From: Clostridiales bacterium
GTDB lineage: Bacteria > Bacillota_A > Clostridia > Oscillospirales > Oscillospiraceae
Reading direction: 5' to 3'
Length of the DNA stretch: 8,470 nucleotides
Assembly: GCA_019417795.1 (NCBI GenBank)
Contig: DXUR01000095.1
Coordinates: forward strand, 1-8,470
The position numbers and the translations under genes are program-made. Of the stretch, positions 1 to 5,861 are shown one piece after another. Position 1 is the stretch's first letter, and every line of letters starts with the position of its first letter. Under the pieces are notes generated by a model. It did not search any database. It saw only the letters and a program-made list of their open reading frames with translations, and was not told where the DNA came from.

Positions 1-9
1 CGTTTTCAT
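1..9 (-). CDS. Possible first codons of topA (DNA topoisomerase I), cut by the window edge
   Basis: On the minus strand an ATG AAA ACG triplet series (Met-Lys-Thr) begins 25 bases after the dprA stop codon and runs off the left edge. In many Firmicutes topA follows dprA directly, and TopA proteins often begin with a short Met-Lys or Met-Ser stretch before the VIVESPAKA motif. The call therefore rests on gene order alone. No strong ribosome binding site is visible in the 25-base gap, and three codons cannot identify a protein. Confidence 0.25.
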
Positions 10-34
10 ATTCTGATCGTGCTCAGGAGCGCGT

Positions 35-1210
35 TTATTCTGTAAGGGTCACGGCGCGGGTATAGTGCTTGCCCGCGTGCTGGACCACATATTGGTCGAT
101 CTCAAGGACCGTCAGGGCAGAAAGCACCCGACGGGTGGGGATGTCCACCAGCTCGGTGAGGTCATCCACCTGCATGGGCTCCGTATCGGAAAGCGCTTTT
201 AAAATGGCGATCTGGTCATCCGTCAGCTCCACATCGCCGCGGGACAGGCTGAGGGCAGGGGCCACAGGCTTCGGCTCCGGCACCGTCCGGGCCTGATAGC
301 CCAGAGTCTCCGGCTCCTCCCGCGCCTCTTTCAGATCCAAGGTGAAGCGGCCCTCATACTCCCGCAAAATGTCGGACGCATCTGTTACCAGCCCCGCGCC
401 GTCCCGGATCAGGCGGTTGCAGCCCACGCTGGTAGGTGCGTCGATGGGACCGGGGACCGCAAATACATCCCGGCCCTGCTCTAAGGCCGTCATAGCGGTG
501 ATGAGCGCGCCGCTCCGTTCCGGCGCTTCCACCACCAGAGCCGCTAAGGACAGACCGGAAAGAATACGGTTCCGCACCGGGAAATGCCCCGGCGCCGGCT
601 CCGTCCCCGGTGGGTATTCCGAAAACAGAACGCCTGATGCCGCTACATCTTCATAGAGATACCGACTCTCATAGGGATAATGGACGTCCAAGCCGTTGCC
701 CGCCACGCCTATGGTCACGCCGCCGGCCCTGAGAGCGCCCCGTGTGGCTGCGGCGTCGATGCCCTTTGCCAGACCGCTCACCACCACGGCTCCGCCGGAG
801 GCCAGACCAAAGCCCAGCTTTTCCGCGCAGGCAACGCCGTAGGGCGTACAGTCGCGGGTGCCCACCACCGCTACGCTGAGCAGATCGTCCAGCAACGGCA
901 GCTTACCTTTGTAATAGAGCAAAGCCGGTGGATCGTAGATGTTTTTCAGCCGTCCGGGATAGGCGGCGTCGGAAAAGGTCAGAAGCTGAATATCCAGCCG
1001 CTGACAGTCGGCAAGAATTTTGTCAGCCGGGGCGAGATCATGGTTTTCCAGCAGCTTCAGCTGACCGGGGTCGGCCCCCTCCGTCAGCATCAGCTCGTCA
1101 GGATCGGCGTAGAAAATGCTCTCCGGATCGCCGAAACGGCGCAGCAGCGCCAGCTTGGTCTGATTTCGCAGGCCCTTCAGTTCCGACAGCCATACCCAAT
1201 ATTTCAGCAT
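35..1210 (-). CDS. dprA: DNA processing protein DprA (Smf), 391 aa
   Basis: DprA binds single-stranded DNA in the cytoplasm and loads RecA onto it, protecting incoming DNA during natural transformation; non-competent Clostridia also keep the gene. The N-terminal ~60 residues look like the SAM/helix-hairpin-helix domain. The Rossmann-like core carries the family signatures VAVVGTRDCTPYG (113-125), VVSGLAKGID (143-152), FPVRNRILSGLS (210-221), SGALITA (233-239), FAVPGPI (250-256) and GCNRLIRDGA (263-272). A linker rich in Pro and Glu (about 295-325) leads to a C-terminal winged-helix domain (about 328-386), as in most full-length DprA proteins. The ATG is preceded by GGGGAGG nine bases upstream. 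It lies 18 bases after the trmH stop, so the two genes very probably share one transcript. Length and motifs are normal, with no sign of damage. Confidence 0.97.
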   Translation of the reverse strand: MLKYWVWLSELKGLRNQTKLALLRRFGDPESIFYADPDELMLTEGADPGQLKLLENHDLAPADKILADCQRLDIQLLTFSDAAYPGRLKNIYDPPALLYYKGKLPLLDDLLSVAVVGTRDCTPYGVACAEKLGFGLASGGAVVVSGLAKGIDAAATRGALRAGGVTIGVAGNGLDVHYPYESRYLYEDVAASGVLFSEYPPGTEPAPGHFPVRNRILSGLSLAALVVEAPERSGALITAMTALEQGRDVFAVPGPIDAPTSVGCNRLIRDGAGLVTDASDILREYEGRFTLDLKEAREEPETLGYQARTVPEPKPVAPALSLSRGDVELTDDQIAILKALSDTEPMQVDDLTELVDIPTRRVLSALTVLEIDQYVVQHAGKHYTRAVTLTE

Positions 1211-1228
1211 ATCCCCCGTCCTCCCCGC

Positions 1229-1990
1229 TCAGTCATTCCGGGCGGCCTCCCACAGCAGGACCGTGGCTGCCGCTGCCGCGTTCAACGATTCGCAGTGCTC
1301 GCTCATAGGAATTTTGATTGTCCGGTCGCAGAGGGCCAACACGCCCTCCGTCAGTCCCCGGCCCTCGCTGCCGATGGCAATGGCGCAGCGGTTGTAATCC
1401 ACCGCACGGGCGTCCAGGGTATCCTCCCGCAGCGCCGCGCCGTAAAGAGGAATGCCGCTCTTTTTCAGCAGAGCGGACAGCTCCTCCGCCCCCACCGTCC
1501 ACACCGGGCAGCGGAACACCGCTCCCATGGTGGCCCGGAGGGTCTTGGGGTTATAGAGATCCGCGCAGCCGTTCACCAGAAACATTCCATCGGCATGGAA
1601 GGCGTCCGCCGTGCGGAGGATGGTGCCCACATTGCCGGGGTCCTGCAAGGTGTCCAGCACCACATAGCGGCGGCCCGCCAGCGTTGCCGGCAGCGGCTCC
1701 GTGTGGATGGCGCAGGTAAACAGCGTCCCCTGGGGGGTCTCCATAGGCGAAACGGACTTCATTACATCCGCCGGAACCTCCACCTGCCGCACACCCAAGG
1801 GCAGTTCCGGCAGGTCTACCCCCGCCGTAGCCACAACGGTGCGGACCTCCGCCCCCCACAGCAGCGCTTCCTTCAACAACTTGGGACTGTCGCAGAGGAA
1901 TTCTCCCCGCTGGCGGCGGTAGGACGCAGAGGCCGCCAGCTTCCGGAGATGGGTGCACAGCGGATTCTGTCTGCTGGTGATGATCTCCAT
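1229..1990 (-). CDS. TrmH/SpoU-family RNA 2'-O-ribose methyltransferase, 253 aa
   Basis: A cytoplasmic enzyme predicted to transfer a methyl group from S-adenosylmethionine to the 2'-OH of a ribose in rRNA or tRNA. The C-terminal half is a SPOUT (trefoil-knot) domain with all three SpoU motifs: motif 1 LDTLQDPGNVGTILRTADAF (112-131, with N120 and R126), motif 2 IGSEGRGL (206-213, with E209) and motif 3 IPMSEHCESLNAAAAAT (227-243, with S235 and N237). The N-terminal ~95 residues match the L30e-like substrate-binding domain, although the usual F-x-x-EG signature is replaced by FLCDSP (31-36). The domain order resembles RlmB-like 23S rRNA enzymes, but the target nucleotide cannot be read from sequence, so no symbol is given. 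The start is ATG at 1990 with AAAGGAG about ten bases upstream. It is the first gene of an operon with dprA, behind a leader of roughly 175 bases. Confidence 0.93.
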   Translation of the reverse strand: MEIITSRQNPLCTHLRKLAASASYRRQRGEFLCDSPKLLKEALLWGAEVRTVVATAGVDLPELPLGVRQVEVPADVMKSVSPMETPQGTLFTCAIHTEPLPATLAGRRYVVLDTLQDPGNVGTILRTADAFHADGMFLVNGCADLYNPKTLRATMGAVFRCPVWTVGAEELSALLKKSGIPLYGAALREDTLDARAVDYNRCAIAIGSEGRGLTEGVLALCDRTIKIPMSEHCESLNAAAAATVLLWEAARND

Positions 1991-2121
1991 AGGTCGGCGG
2001 CTCCTTTCTCATTCTCTGGTCGTTTGATTGGATGCATTTGCCGGCAACAGGGTCCGGCTTCCAAATTTGCCGTATCCGTTCCCGGTTTTGGGCGAATGGC
2101 AGGCAATTTGCCCTACCGCAC

Positions 2122-2141
2122 GGAAAAACAGGCGTTTTTCC
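2122..2141 (-). repeat. Perfect hairpin in the trmH leader
   Basis: Eight-base inverted repeat GGAAAAAC / GTTTTTCC around a four-base loop. On the minus strand it falls inside the predicted trmH leader. A competing pairing AGACAGG (2147-2141) with CCTGTTT (2132-2126) uses the same bases and would be followed by two more T residues, so two alternative folds are possible. No known riboswitch family is recognised. Confidence 0.4.
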
Positions 2142-2172
2142 CTGTCTGTCGGGGTAAATCTAAACGCTTACT

Positions 2173-2201
2173 ATATTAAATGTATCCACCAGAATTGTCA
2201 A
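2173..2201 (-). promoter_or_regulatory. Predicted sigma-A promoter for trmH-dprA
   Basis: On the minus strand a perfect -35 box TTGACA (2201-2196) is followed, after 17 bases, by TAATAT (2178-2173), which matches the -10 consensus at four of six positions. Transcription would start near 2166, giving a leader of about 175 bases before the trmH ATG. No better candidate lies closer to the gene. Confidence 0.55.
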
Positions 2202-2218
2202 GGGAAGTTTGTTTGAAG

Positions 2219-2270
2219 GCCGATACAGGCACGGTTCTCATTTTTTCATGGGAAATCGGCTATTTTTTTA
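2219..2270 (+). terminator. Terminator-like fold between the two divergent promoters
   Basis: Reading plus, an outer stem GCCGAT (2219-2224) / ATCGGC (2255-2260) stacks on an inner stem TTCTCAT (2235-2241) / ATGGGAA (2248-2254, one G-U pair). Ten unpaired bases sit on the 5' side, and the structure is followed at once by TATTTTTTTA (2261-2270). It has the form of an intrinsic terminator but lies upstream of the feo promoter, where no plus-strand gene ends. It could stop antisense or stray transcription before feo, or end a small RNA whose promoter I could not find. Confidence 0.4.
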
Positions 2271-2282
2271 TGGTACTTCACA

Positions 2283-2311
2283 TTGACAGCACTTATGGAG
2301 AATGATACCAT
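2283..2311 (+). promoter_or_regulatory. Predicted feo operon promoter, with a possible operator
   Basis: A perfect -35 box TTGACA (2283-2288) is separated by 17 bases from TACCAT (2306-2311). The latter is preceded by TGA, giving an extended -10 element (TGn). The weak -10 is overlapped by the small inverted repeat TGAT-acc-ATCA (2303-2313). A metal-responsive repressor binding there would block polymerase, as expected for a ferrous iron uptake operon, but the repeat does not match a full Fur or DtxR/IdeR consensus. The feoA start is about 30 bases downstream of the predicted transcription start. Confidence 0.55.
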
Positions 2312-2348
2312 CAGAATGGCAAATTGATCGGACAGGAGCGAAACCGAA

Positions 2349-2576
2349 ATGACATTGGATCAATTAAAGATCGGTGCCTCCGGCACCATTACCTCTGTGG
2401 GCGGAGACGGCCCTCTGCGCTGCCGCCTGCTGGATATGGGACTGATTCCCCGCACGCGGGTCACCTTACAGAAGATCGCCCCCATGGGAGACCCCATTGA
2501 GATCCGGGTCCGGGGCTACGAGCTGACCCTCCGGGTGGAAGAAGCCGAAAAAATTGAAGTGAAGGAGGACGCGTGA
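2349..2576 (+). CDS. feoA: Ferrous iron transport protein FeoA, 75 aa
   Basis: FeoA is a small cytoplasmic SH3-like protein that works with the FeoB channel in Fe(II) uptake. The sequence has the family layout: an opening TLDQLKIGASGTI (2-14), the central RCRLLDMGLIPRTRVTL block (24-40) and the closing IEIRVRGYELTLRVEEAEKI (50-69), in which the RGYELTLR strand is typical. Its length of 75 residues is normal. The ATG at 2349 has AGGAG ten bases upstream. The stop codon overlaps the feoB start (TGATG), pointing to translational coupling. Confidence 0.95.
   Translation: MTLDQLKIGASGTITSVGGDGPLRCRLLDMGLIPRTRVTLQKIAPMGDPIEIRVRGYELTLRVEEAEKIEVKEDA
2564..2568 (+). promoter_or_regulatory. Ribosome binding site deciding the feoB start
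   Basis: GGAGG inside the end of feoA lies seven bases before the ATG at 2576 but only four before an in-frame GTG at 2573. The spacing favours the ATG, which overlaps the feoA stop by one base. Confidence 0.75.
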
Positions 2577-4564
2577 TGGTTTTTGCGTTGGTAGGCAATC
2601 AGAACTGCGGCAAGACCACGCTGTTCAACTCCCTCACCGGCTCCAATCAGCACGTGGGCAACTTCCCCGGCGTTACCGTGGATCAGAAAATGGGCGAGAT
2701 CCGGGATGAAAAGGGCTGCTCCGTTGTGGACCTGCCGGGTATCTATTCCCTGCGGCCCTATACGCAGGAGGAGATCGTTTCTCGGGACTTCATCATCAAT
2801 CAGAAGCCCGACGGCATCATCAATATCGTGGACGCCACCAACATCGAGCGGAACCTGTACCTGACCCTTCAGCTTTTAGAGCTGCGGGTGCCCATGGTGC
2901 TGGCCCTGAACATGATGGACGAGGTCCGGGCCAACGGCGGCTCCATCGACGTGCGGAAAATGAGCCAGGCGCTGGGGATCCCCGTGATCCCCATCACGGC
3001 GGCCAAGGGCGAGGGCGTCAGCGAGCTGGTAGATCAGGCGTTGACTGTGGCCCGCGGAAAGATCCTGCCCAAGGTGACGGACTTCTGTTCGGACGACTCT
3101 GCCGTACACCGCTGTATTCACGCCGTGGTGCACCTCATCGCGGACCACGCTGACCGCATAGGCGTTCCCGCCCGGTTCTGCGCCGCCAAGCTCATCGAGG
3201 GCGGCGACGATCTGGCGGACCAGCTGAAGCTGGATGAAAACGAAAAGGAACTGCTGGAGCACTGTATCGTCCAGATGGAGACGGAGACCGGTCTGGACCG
3301 CAACGCCGCACTGGCGGATATGCGGTACAGCTTTATTGAAAATGTGGTGAGCACCTCCGTGGTGAAGTGCCATGAGAGCCGGGAACACGCCCGCTCCATG
3401 AAGTTCGACCGGATCCTCACCGGCCGGTACACCGCCATCCCCACCTTTTTGGCAGTGATGCTGCTGACCTTCTACCTGACCTTCAACGTCATTGGCCAGC
3501 GGCTGTCCGACTGGATGGGCGTGGGGATCGACGCCCTGACCGCCCTGGCAGACCGGGCGCTGACGGCCTACGGCATCAATCCGGTGGTCCACAGCCTCAT
3601 CATCGACGGCATTTTTGCCGGCGTAGGCAGCGTACTGGTGTTCCTCCCCATCATCGTCACCCTGTTCTTCTTCCTGTCCATTCTGGAAGACACCGGCTAC
3701 ATGGCCCGTGTGGCCTTTGTGATGGACAAGCCTCTGCGAAAAATTGGTCTGTCCGGCCGCAGCATCGTGCCCATGCTCATCGGCTTCGGCTGCTCCGTGC
3801 CCGCTATCATGGCCACCCGCACCGTGTCCTCTGACCGGGACCGGAAAATGACCATTCTGCTGACACCCTATATGAGCTGCTCCGCCAAGATTTCCATTTA
3901 CGCCTTCTTCACCGCCGCCTTCTGCCCCAAGTATCAGGCGCTGGTGATGATCTCCCTGTATCTGCTGGGCATTATGATCGGCATTGTGGCGGCCCTCATT
4001 ATGAATCAGACGGCCTTCCGGGGCAAGCCCGTGCCCTTCGTCATGGAGCTTCCCAACTACCGCCTTCCCAGCCTTAAAAGCGTGGCTCTGCTGCTGTGGG
4101 AAAAGGCCAGAGACTTTTTGGAGCGGGCCTTTACCGTGATTTTTCTGGCCACCATCATCATCTGGTTCCTCCAGAGCTTTGATACCCGGCTGAACGTGGT
4201 CACTGACAGCGCCGACAGTTTGCTGGCCCTCATCGGTCAGTGGATCTCGCCGGTGTTCGCCCCCCTGGGCTTTGCGGACTGGCGCTGCGCCACCTCCCTG
4301 ATCTCCGGCTTCATCGCCAAGGAATCCGTGGTCAGCACGCTGGAGATCCTGCTGGGCGGCGCCGCTCTCTCCACTCTGTTCGCCAGCCGGGCCGCCATCA
4401 GCTTTCTGGTATTCACCCTGCTCTATACCCCCTGCATTGCGGCGGTGGCCACCATCCGCCGGGAGTTCAACTCCACCCTGAAAACCGTGGGCGTAGTGCT
4501 GATGCAGTGCTGCGTGGCGTGGATCGTGGCCTTTGTGGTCTATACGCTGGTGGGGATTCTGTGA
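2576..4564 (+). CDS. feoB: Ferrous iron transporter FeoB, GTPase and membrane channel, 662 aa
   Basis: FeoB is a cytoplasmic-membrane Fe(II) transporter gated by an N-terminal GTPase. G motifs are intact: G1 GNQNCGKT (7-14), G2 around T34 in VGNFPGVTV, G3 DLPG (52-55), G4 NMMD (112-115, the FeoB form of NKxD) and a G5-like region around TAAKGEG (141-147). A helical GDI-like spacer (about 165-275) leads to the membrane part. There, two Gate-type regions are visible: the first runs from VFLPIIVTLFFFL to EDTGYMAR (355-378), followed by GFGCSVPAIMATR (403-415, C406), and the second is around YTPCIAAVATIRRE (617-630, C620). TPYMSCSAKISIY (430-442) carries another conserved-looking Cys. The length suits the compact Firmicutes form. 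An alternative GTG start at 2573 would add one residue. The stop overlaps the next gene by one base, so the three feo genes are a tight operon. Confidence 0.97.
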   Translation: MVFALVGNQNCGKTTLFNSLTGSNQHVGNFPGVTVDQKMGEIRDEKGCSVVDLPGIYSLRPYTQEEIVSRDFIINQKPDGIINIVDATNIERNLYLTLQLLELRVPMVLALNMMDEVRANGGSIDVRKMSQALGIPVIPITAAKGEGVSELVDQALTVARGKILPKVTDFCSDDSAVHRCIHAVVHLIADHADRIGVPARFCAAKLIEGGDDLADQLKLDENEKELLEHCIVQMETETGLDRNAALADMRYSFIENVVSTSVVKCHESREHARSMKFDRILTGRYTAIPTFLAVMLLTFYLTFNVIGQRLSDWMGVGIDALTALADRALTAYGINPVVHSLIIDGIFAGVGSVLVFLPIIVTLFFFLSILEDTGYMARVAFVMDKPLRKIGLSGRSIVPMLIGFGCSVPAIMATRTVSSDRDRKMTILLTPYMSCSAKISIYAFFTAAFCPKYQALVMISLYLLGIMIGIVAALIMNQTAFRGKPVPFVMELPNYRLPSLKSVALLLWEKARDFLERAFTVIFLATIIIWFLQSFDTRLNVVTDSADSLLALIGQWISPVFAPLGFADWRCATSLISGFIAKESVVSTLEILLGGAALSTLFASRAAISFLVFTLLYTPCIAAVATIRREFNSTLKTVGVVLMQCCVAWIVAFVVYTLVGIL

Positions 4565-4707
4565 TGAACACTTTGGATTGGCTGCTGCTGGCACTGGTGG
4601 CCCTTGCCGCCGTCGCCGCGATCCGCCGCTGGCGGAAAAAGGACAGCTGCGGCTGCTCCGGAGACTGCCGGCACTGTGCCGGCGGCTGTCCGAAAAAGGA
4701 GTCCTGA
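4564..4707 (+). CDS. FeoB-associated Cys-rich membrane peptide, 47 aa
   Basis: A 47-residue protein with one hydrophobic helix (residues 4-20), a basic RRWRKK stretch (21-26) that suggests a cytoplasmic C-terminus, and a short tail with five cysteines at 29, 31, 35, 38 and 42, plus His37. This matches the small 'FeoB-associated Cys-rich membrane protein' family found next to feoB in Firmicutes. Its role is not established; binding Fe(II) or an iron-sulfur cluster near the FeoB pore, comparable to FeoC in enterobacteria, is a reasonable guess. The ATG overlaps the feoB stop by one base and a GGTGGGG stretch lies just upstream, so translation is probably coupled to feoB. Confidence 0.88.
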   Translation: MNTLDWLLLALVALAAVAAIRRWRKKDSCGCSGDCRHCAGGCPKKES

Positions 4708-4749
4708 AAATCGTCCCCGCCGGTAATTTCCTTCTCAGGTATAACGAAA

Positions 4750-4797
4750 CCCCCGCTTGCGAGACAAGGCTCTGTCTCACAAGCGGGGGGTATTTTT
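4750..4797 (+). terminator. Intrinsic terminator of the feo operon, probably bidirectional
   Basis: A 16-position stem (4750-4765 with 4774-4789) contains one C/A mismatch at 4760/4779 and closes an eight-base loop (4766-4773). It is followed by GTATTTTT. On the minus strand the same stem is followed by TTTCGTT, so it may also stop transcription of the HD gene that converges on it. Confidence 0.92.
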
Positions 4798-4815
4798 CAT
4801 TTCTTGACACGGTGT

Positions 4816-5304
4816 TTACTTCGTTCCCATCAGGGCACGGAAGCGCCGGGTCGATGCGTTCCGCACGCAGCTCCAGACCTCCCGGGTGGCACAGATCTTG
4901 TCCGCGCAGGTCACCACAACGCTCTCCTTGTACTTGGGCGGCGTGGGGTTCAGGGGAAACATATGCCGGTGGATGATATTCGCTTCCAGCGGATTCAAAC
5001 CGAAATCCCGCTGGGCGTTCTCCATGGCCTTGCGGGCGTGGTAGAACCCGTGGAGTTTGTGGTCCCGGTTGTGTTCCCGCCAGTTGTAGAGAAAATAGTC
5101 ATGAAGCAGTGCTCCCCGCACCAGACTCCGCCAATCCACGTCCCAGCCCCATTTCTGAGCCAGACGGATGCTGCAAAGCGTCACCGCCACGGAATGATCG
5201 TAGCAGGTGGTGCTGCCGTGCTGGGGGATCGTGCGCTCCTGATCCATGGTAGGCGAACGCAGAATATCACCGCCGTATTCCCATAGCATTTCTTCTGCAG
5301 TCAT
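4816..5304 (-). CDS. HD-domain protein, putative metal-dependent phosphohydrolase, 162 aa
   Basis: A short soluble protein that is essentially one HD domain. Candidate metal ligands appear in the expected order: H37 in YDHS, the HD pair H68-D69 in GALLHDYFLYNW, H85 and H89 in KLHGFYHA, H112 and H114 in IIHRHMFPL, and D135 in TCADK. HD proteins hydrolyse phosphate esters, often of nucleotides. This one lacks an attached RelA, GGDEF or response-regulator domain, and its substrate cannot be read from the sequence. The family resembles small uncharacterised HD proteins of Clostridia. The ATG at 5304 is preceded by GAGGTGA at good spacing and by a perfect TATAAT box. It forms a single-gene unit converging on the feo terminator. 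No signal peptide or membrane helix is seen. Confidence 0.88.
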   Translation of the reverse strand: MTAEEMLWEYGGDILRSPTMDQERTIPQHGSTTCYDHSVAVTLCSIRLAQKWGWDVDWRSLVRGALLHDYFLYNWREHNRDHKLHGFYHARKAMENAQRDFGLNPLEANIIHRHMFPLNPTPPKYKESVVVTCADKICATREVWSCVRNASTRRFRALMGTK

Positions 5305-5330
5305 ATCCGCTCACCTCTTTTCTGTCCCTG

Positions 5331-5359
5331 ATTATAGGGGCAAAACCGGAGAAAATCCA
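5331..5359 (-). promoter_or_regulatory. Predicted promoter of the HD-domain gene
   Basis: A perfect -10 box TATAAT on the minus strand (5336-5331) lies about 27 bases before the ATG. At 17-base spacing the -35 is a poor TGGATT (5359-5354). The implied leader is about 20 bases, just enough to hold the GAGGTGA ribosome binding site. Confidence 0.5.
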
Positions 5360-5476
5360 GTAGGAAATGCAACAGAGCTTTCCTGCCCGTCTTCACATTT
5401 CTTTGTGCGGTTTGCCGTTTTTGTTGGAACCGTCCTGCTAATTTTTAGCTTTTTGGATGAAACTGCAAATTCTCAC

Positions 5477-5505
5477 TTGACATTTGCCCTCGGGCGGCGT
5501 ATGCT
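5477..5505 (+). promoter_or_regulatory. Sigma-A promoter of the T-box leader and trpB2
   Basis: TTGACA (5477-5482), a 17-base spacer and TATGCT (5500-5505) make the best promoter in the window. Transcription should begin near 5512, about 23 bases before the first stem of the T-box. The stretch between it and the HD gene promoter (5360-5476) is AT-rich and holds no gene that I can see, only a weak hairpin GCTAA/TTAGC (5437-5449). Confidence 0.85.
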
Positions 5506-5534
5506 TGCGCCAAGTTCAAAACCAAAACCGATGA

Positions 5535-5767
5535 CACGGAGTAAGTACACGAAAGGGCATTTCCCCCAGCGAGCTGCCGGTAGTGAAAGGGCAGCGGAAA
5601 GGCGTTCGTGGAATGGACCGTGGAGGGCGGGCCGAACAGGGCAGTTTAGTAGGCACCGACGGGCTTTTCCCCCGTTACCAAGGAAAGACGTGTGATGGCA
5701 CGTCGCCGAGCGGACGATTTTCGTCAATTTGGGTGGCACCGCAGAAGTTTCAGGCTTTTGTCCCAAA
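5535..5767 (+). promoter_or_regulatory. T-box riboswitch, specifier UGG (tryptophan)
   Basis: The leader senses uncharged tRNA-Trp. Stem I is closed by CACGG (5535-5539) / CCGTG (5618-5622). The specifier loop has AGTAAGTA (5540-5547) on the 5' side and GAATGGA (5611-5617) on the 3' side, with UGG at 5614-5616 in the canonical place after GAA and before a purine. The next helix is CACGAA (5548-5553) / TTCGTG (5605-5610). The apex GCTGCC (5573-5578) / GGCAGC (5590-5595) encloses GGTAGTGAAAG, a typical distal loop. Further hairpins occur at 5687-5704 and 5713-5725 (Stem III region). The T-box GGGTGGCACCGCAG (5731-5744) forms the antiterminator: TTTGGG (5728-5733) with CCCAAA (5762-5767) and CAGAAG (5742-5747) with CTTTTG (5755-5760). 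The bulge between them is UGGCACC, and its UGGC complements a GCCA acceptor end, as in bacterial tRNA-Trp (G73). Confidence 0.95.
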
Positions 5768-5810
5768 GGAACCTATCAACAGGTTCGTTTGTGGATGAAG
5801 GTCTTTTTTT
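5752..5810 (+). terminator. T-box-controlled intrinsic terminator (attenuator)
   Basis: A long stem pairs 5752-5774 with 5781-5804 around the six-base loop ATCAAC. It has one G/G mismatch (5768/5787), one bulged T (5792) and several G-U pairs near the base, and runs directly into seven T residues (5804-5810). Its 5' arm contains the whole 3' arm of the antiterminator (5755-5767), so the two structures exclude each other. This is the expected off-switch when tRNA-Trp is charged. Confidence 0.9.
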
Positions 5811-5827
5811 GATGCCTTCTCCACAAA
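5788..5827 (+). repeat. Third hairpin capturing the terminator 3' arm
   Basis: TTTGTGGA (5788-5795) pairs perfectly with TCCACAAA (5820-5827), and after one bulged T, GAAGG (5797-5801) pairs with CCTTC (5815-5819). The seven-T run sits in the loop. The 5' arm is the terminator's 3' arm, so this fold is compatible with the antiterminator but not with the terminator. It can only form in transcripts that have already read through. Confidence 0.65.
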
Positions 5828-5846
5828 GGACCGTTTACGAGCTATG

Positions 5847-5853
5847 AAAGGAG
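5847..5853 (+). promoter_or_regulatory. Ribosome binding site deciding the trpB2 start
   Basis: AAAGGAG lies eight bases before the ATG at 5862. It also lies inside the first codons that would follow an upstream in-frame ATG at 5844, which has no ribosome binding site of its own. The start at 5862 is therefore preferred. Confidence 0.88.
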
Positions 5854-5861
5854 AACGCACC

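Noticed and set aside
680..2179. 499-codon open frame on the plus strand
   Set aside because: It lies antisense to trmH and dprA, whose protein families are clear. Its translation has no recognisable domain and is the His/Arg/Gln-rich product expected from reading GC-rich coding DNA backwards.
2299..2320. Full Fur box near the feo promoter
   Set aside because: GAGAATGAT resembles one half of a Fur box, but the other half does not follow in the 19-bp or 7-1-7 arrangement. Only the short TGAT/ATCA repeat is supported.
2573..2575. GTG as the feoB start
   Set aside because: It is only four bases after GGAGG, while the next codon is ATG at seven bases. The difference is one residue.
2876..4810. 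644-codon open frame on the minus strand
   Set aside because: It is antisense to feoB and to the Cys-rich gene, and runs through the feo terminator. Its Gly/His/Gln-rich translation has no domain.
5437..5454. Terminator GCTAA/TTAGC followed by TTTTT
   Set aside because: A five-base AT-rich stem is too weak, and no transcript is known to end there.
5246..5798. Small open frames inside the T-box region on both strands
   Set aside because: The DNA is fully explained by the promoter, T-box stems and terminator; the translations look random and no ribosome binding site fits.
5802..5814. The 5788-5827 hairpin as the attenuator terminator itself
   Set aside because: Its T-run is in the loop and its 3' side is followed by GGACCG. 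The proper terminator is the 5752-5804 stem, which runs straight into the T-run.
5844..5846. ATG as the trpB2 start
   Set aside because: It has no upstream Shine-Dalgarno sequence, and the strong AAAGGAG lies after it, eight bases before the ATG at 5862.
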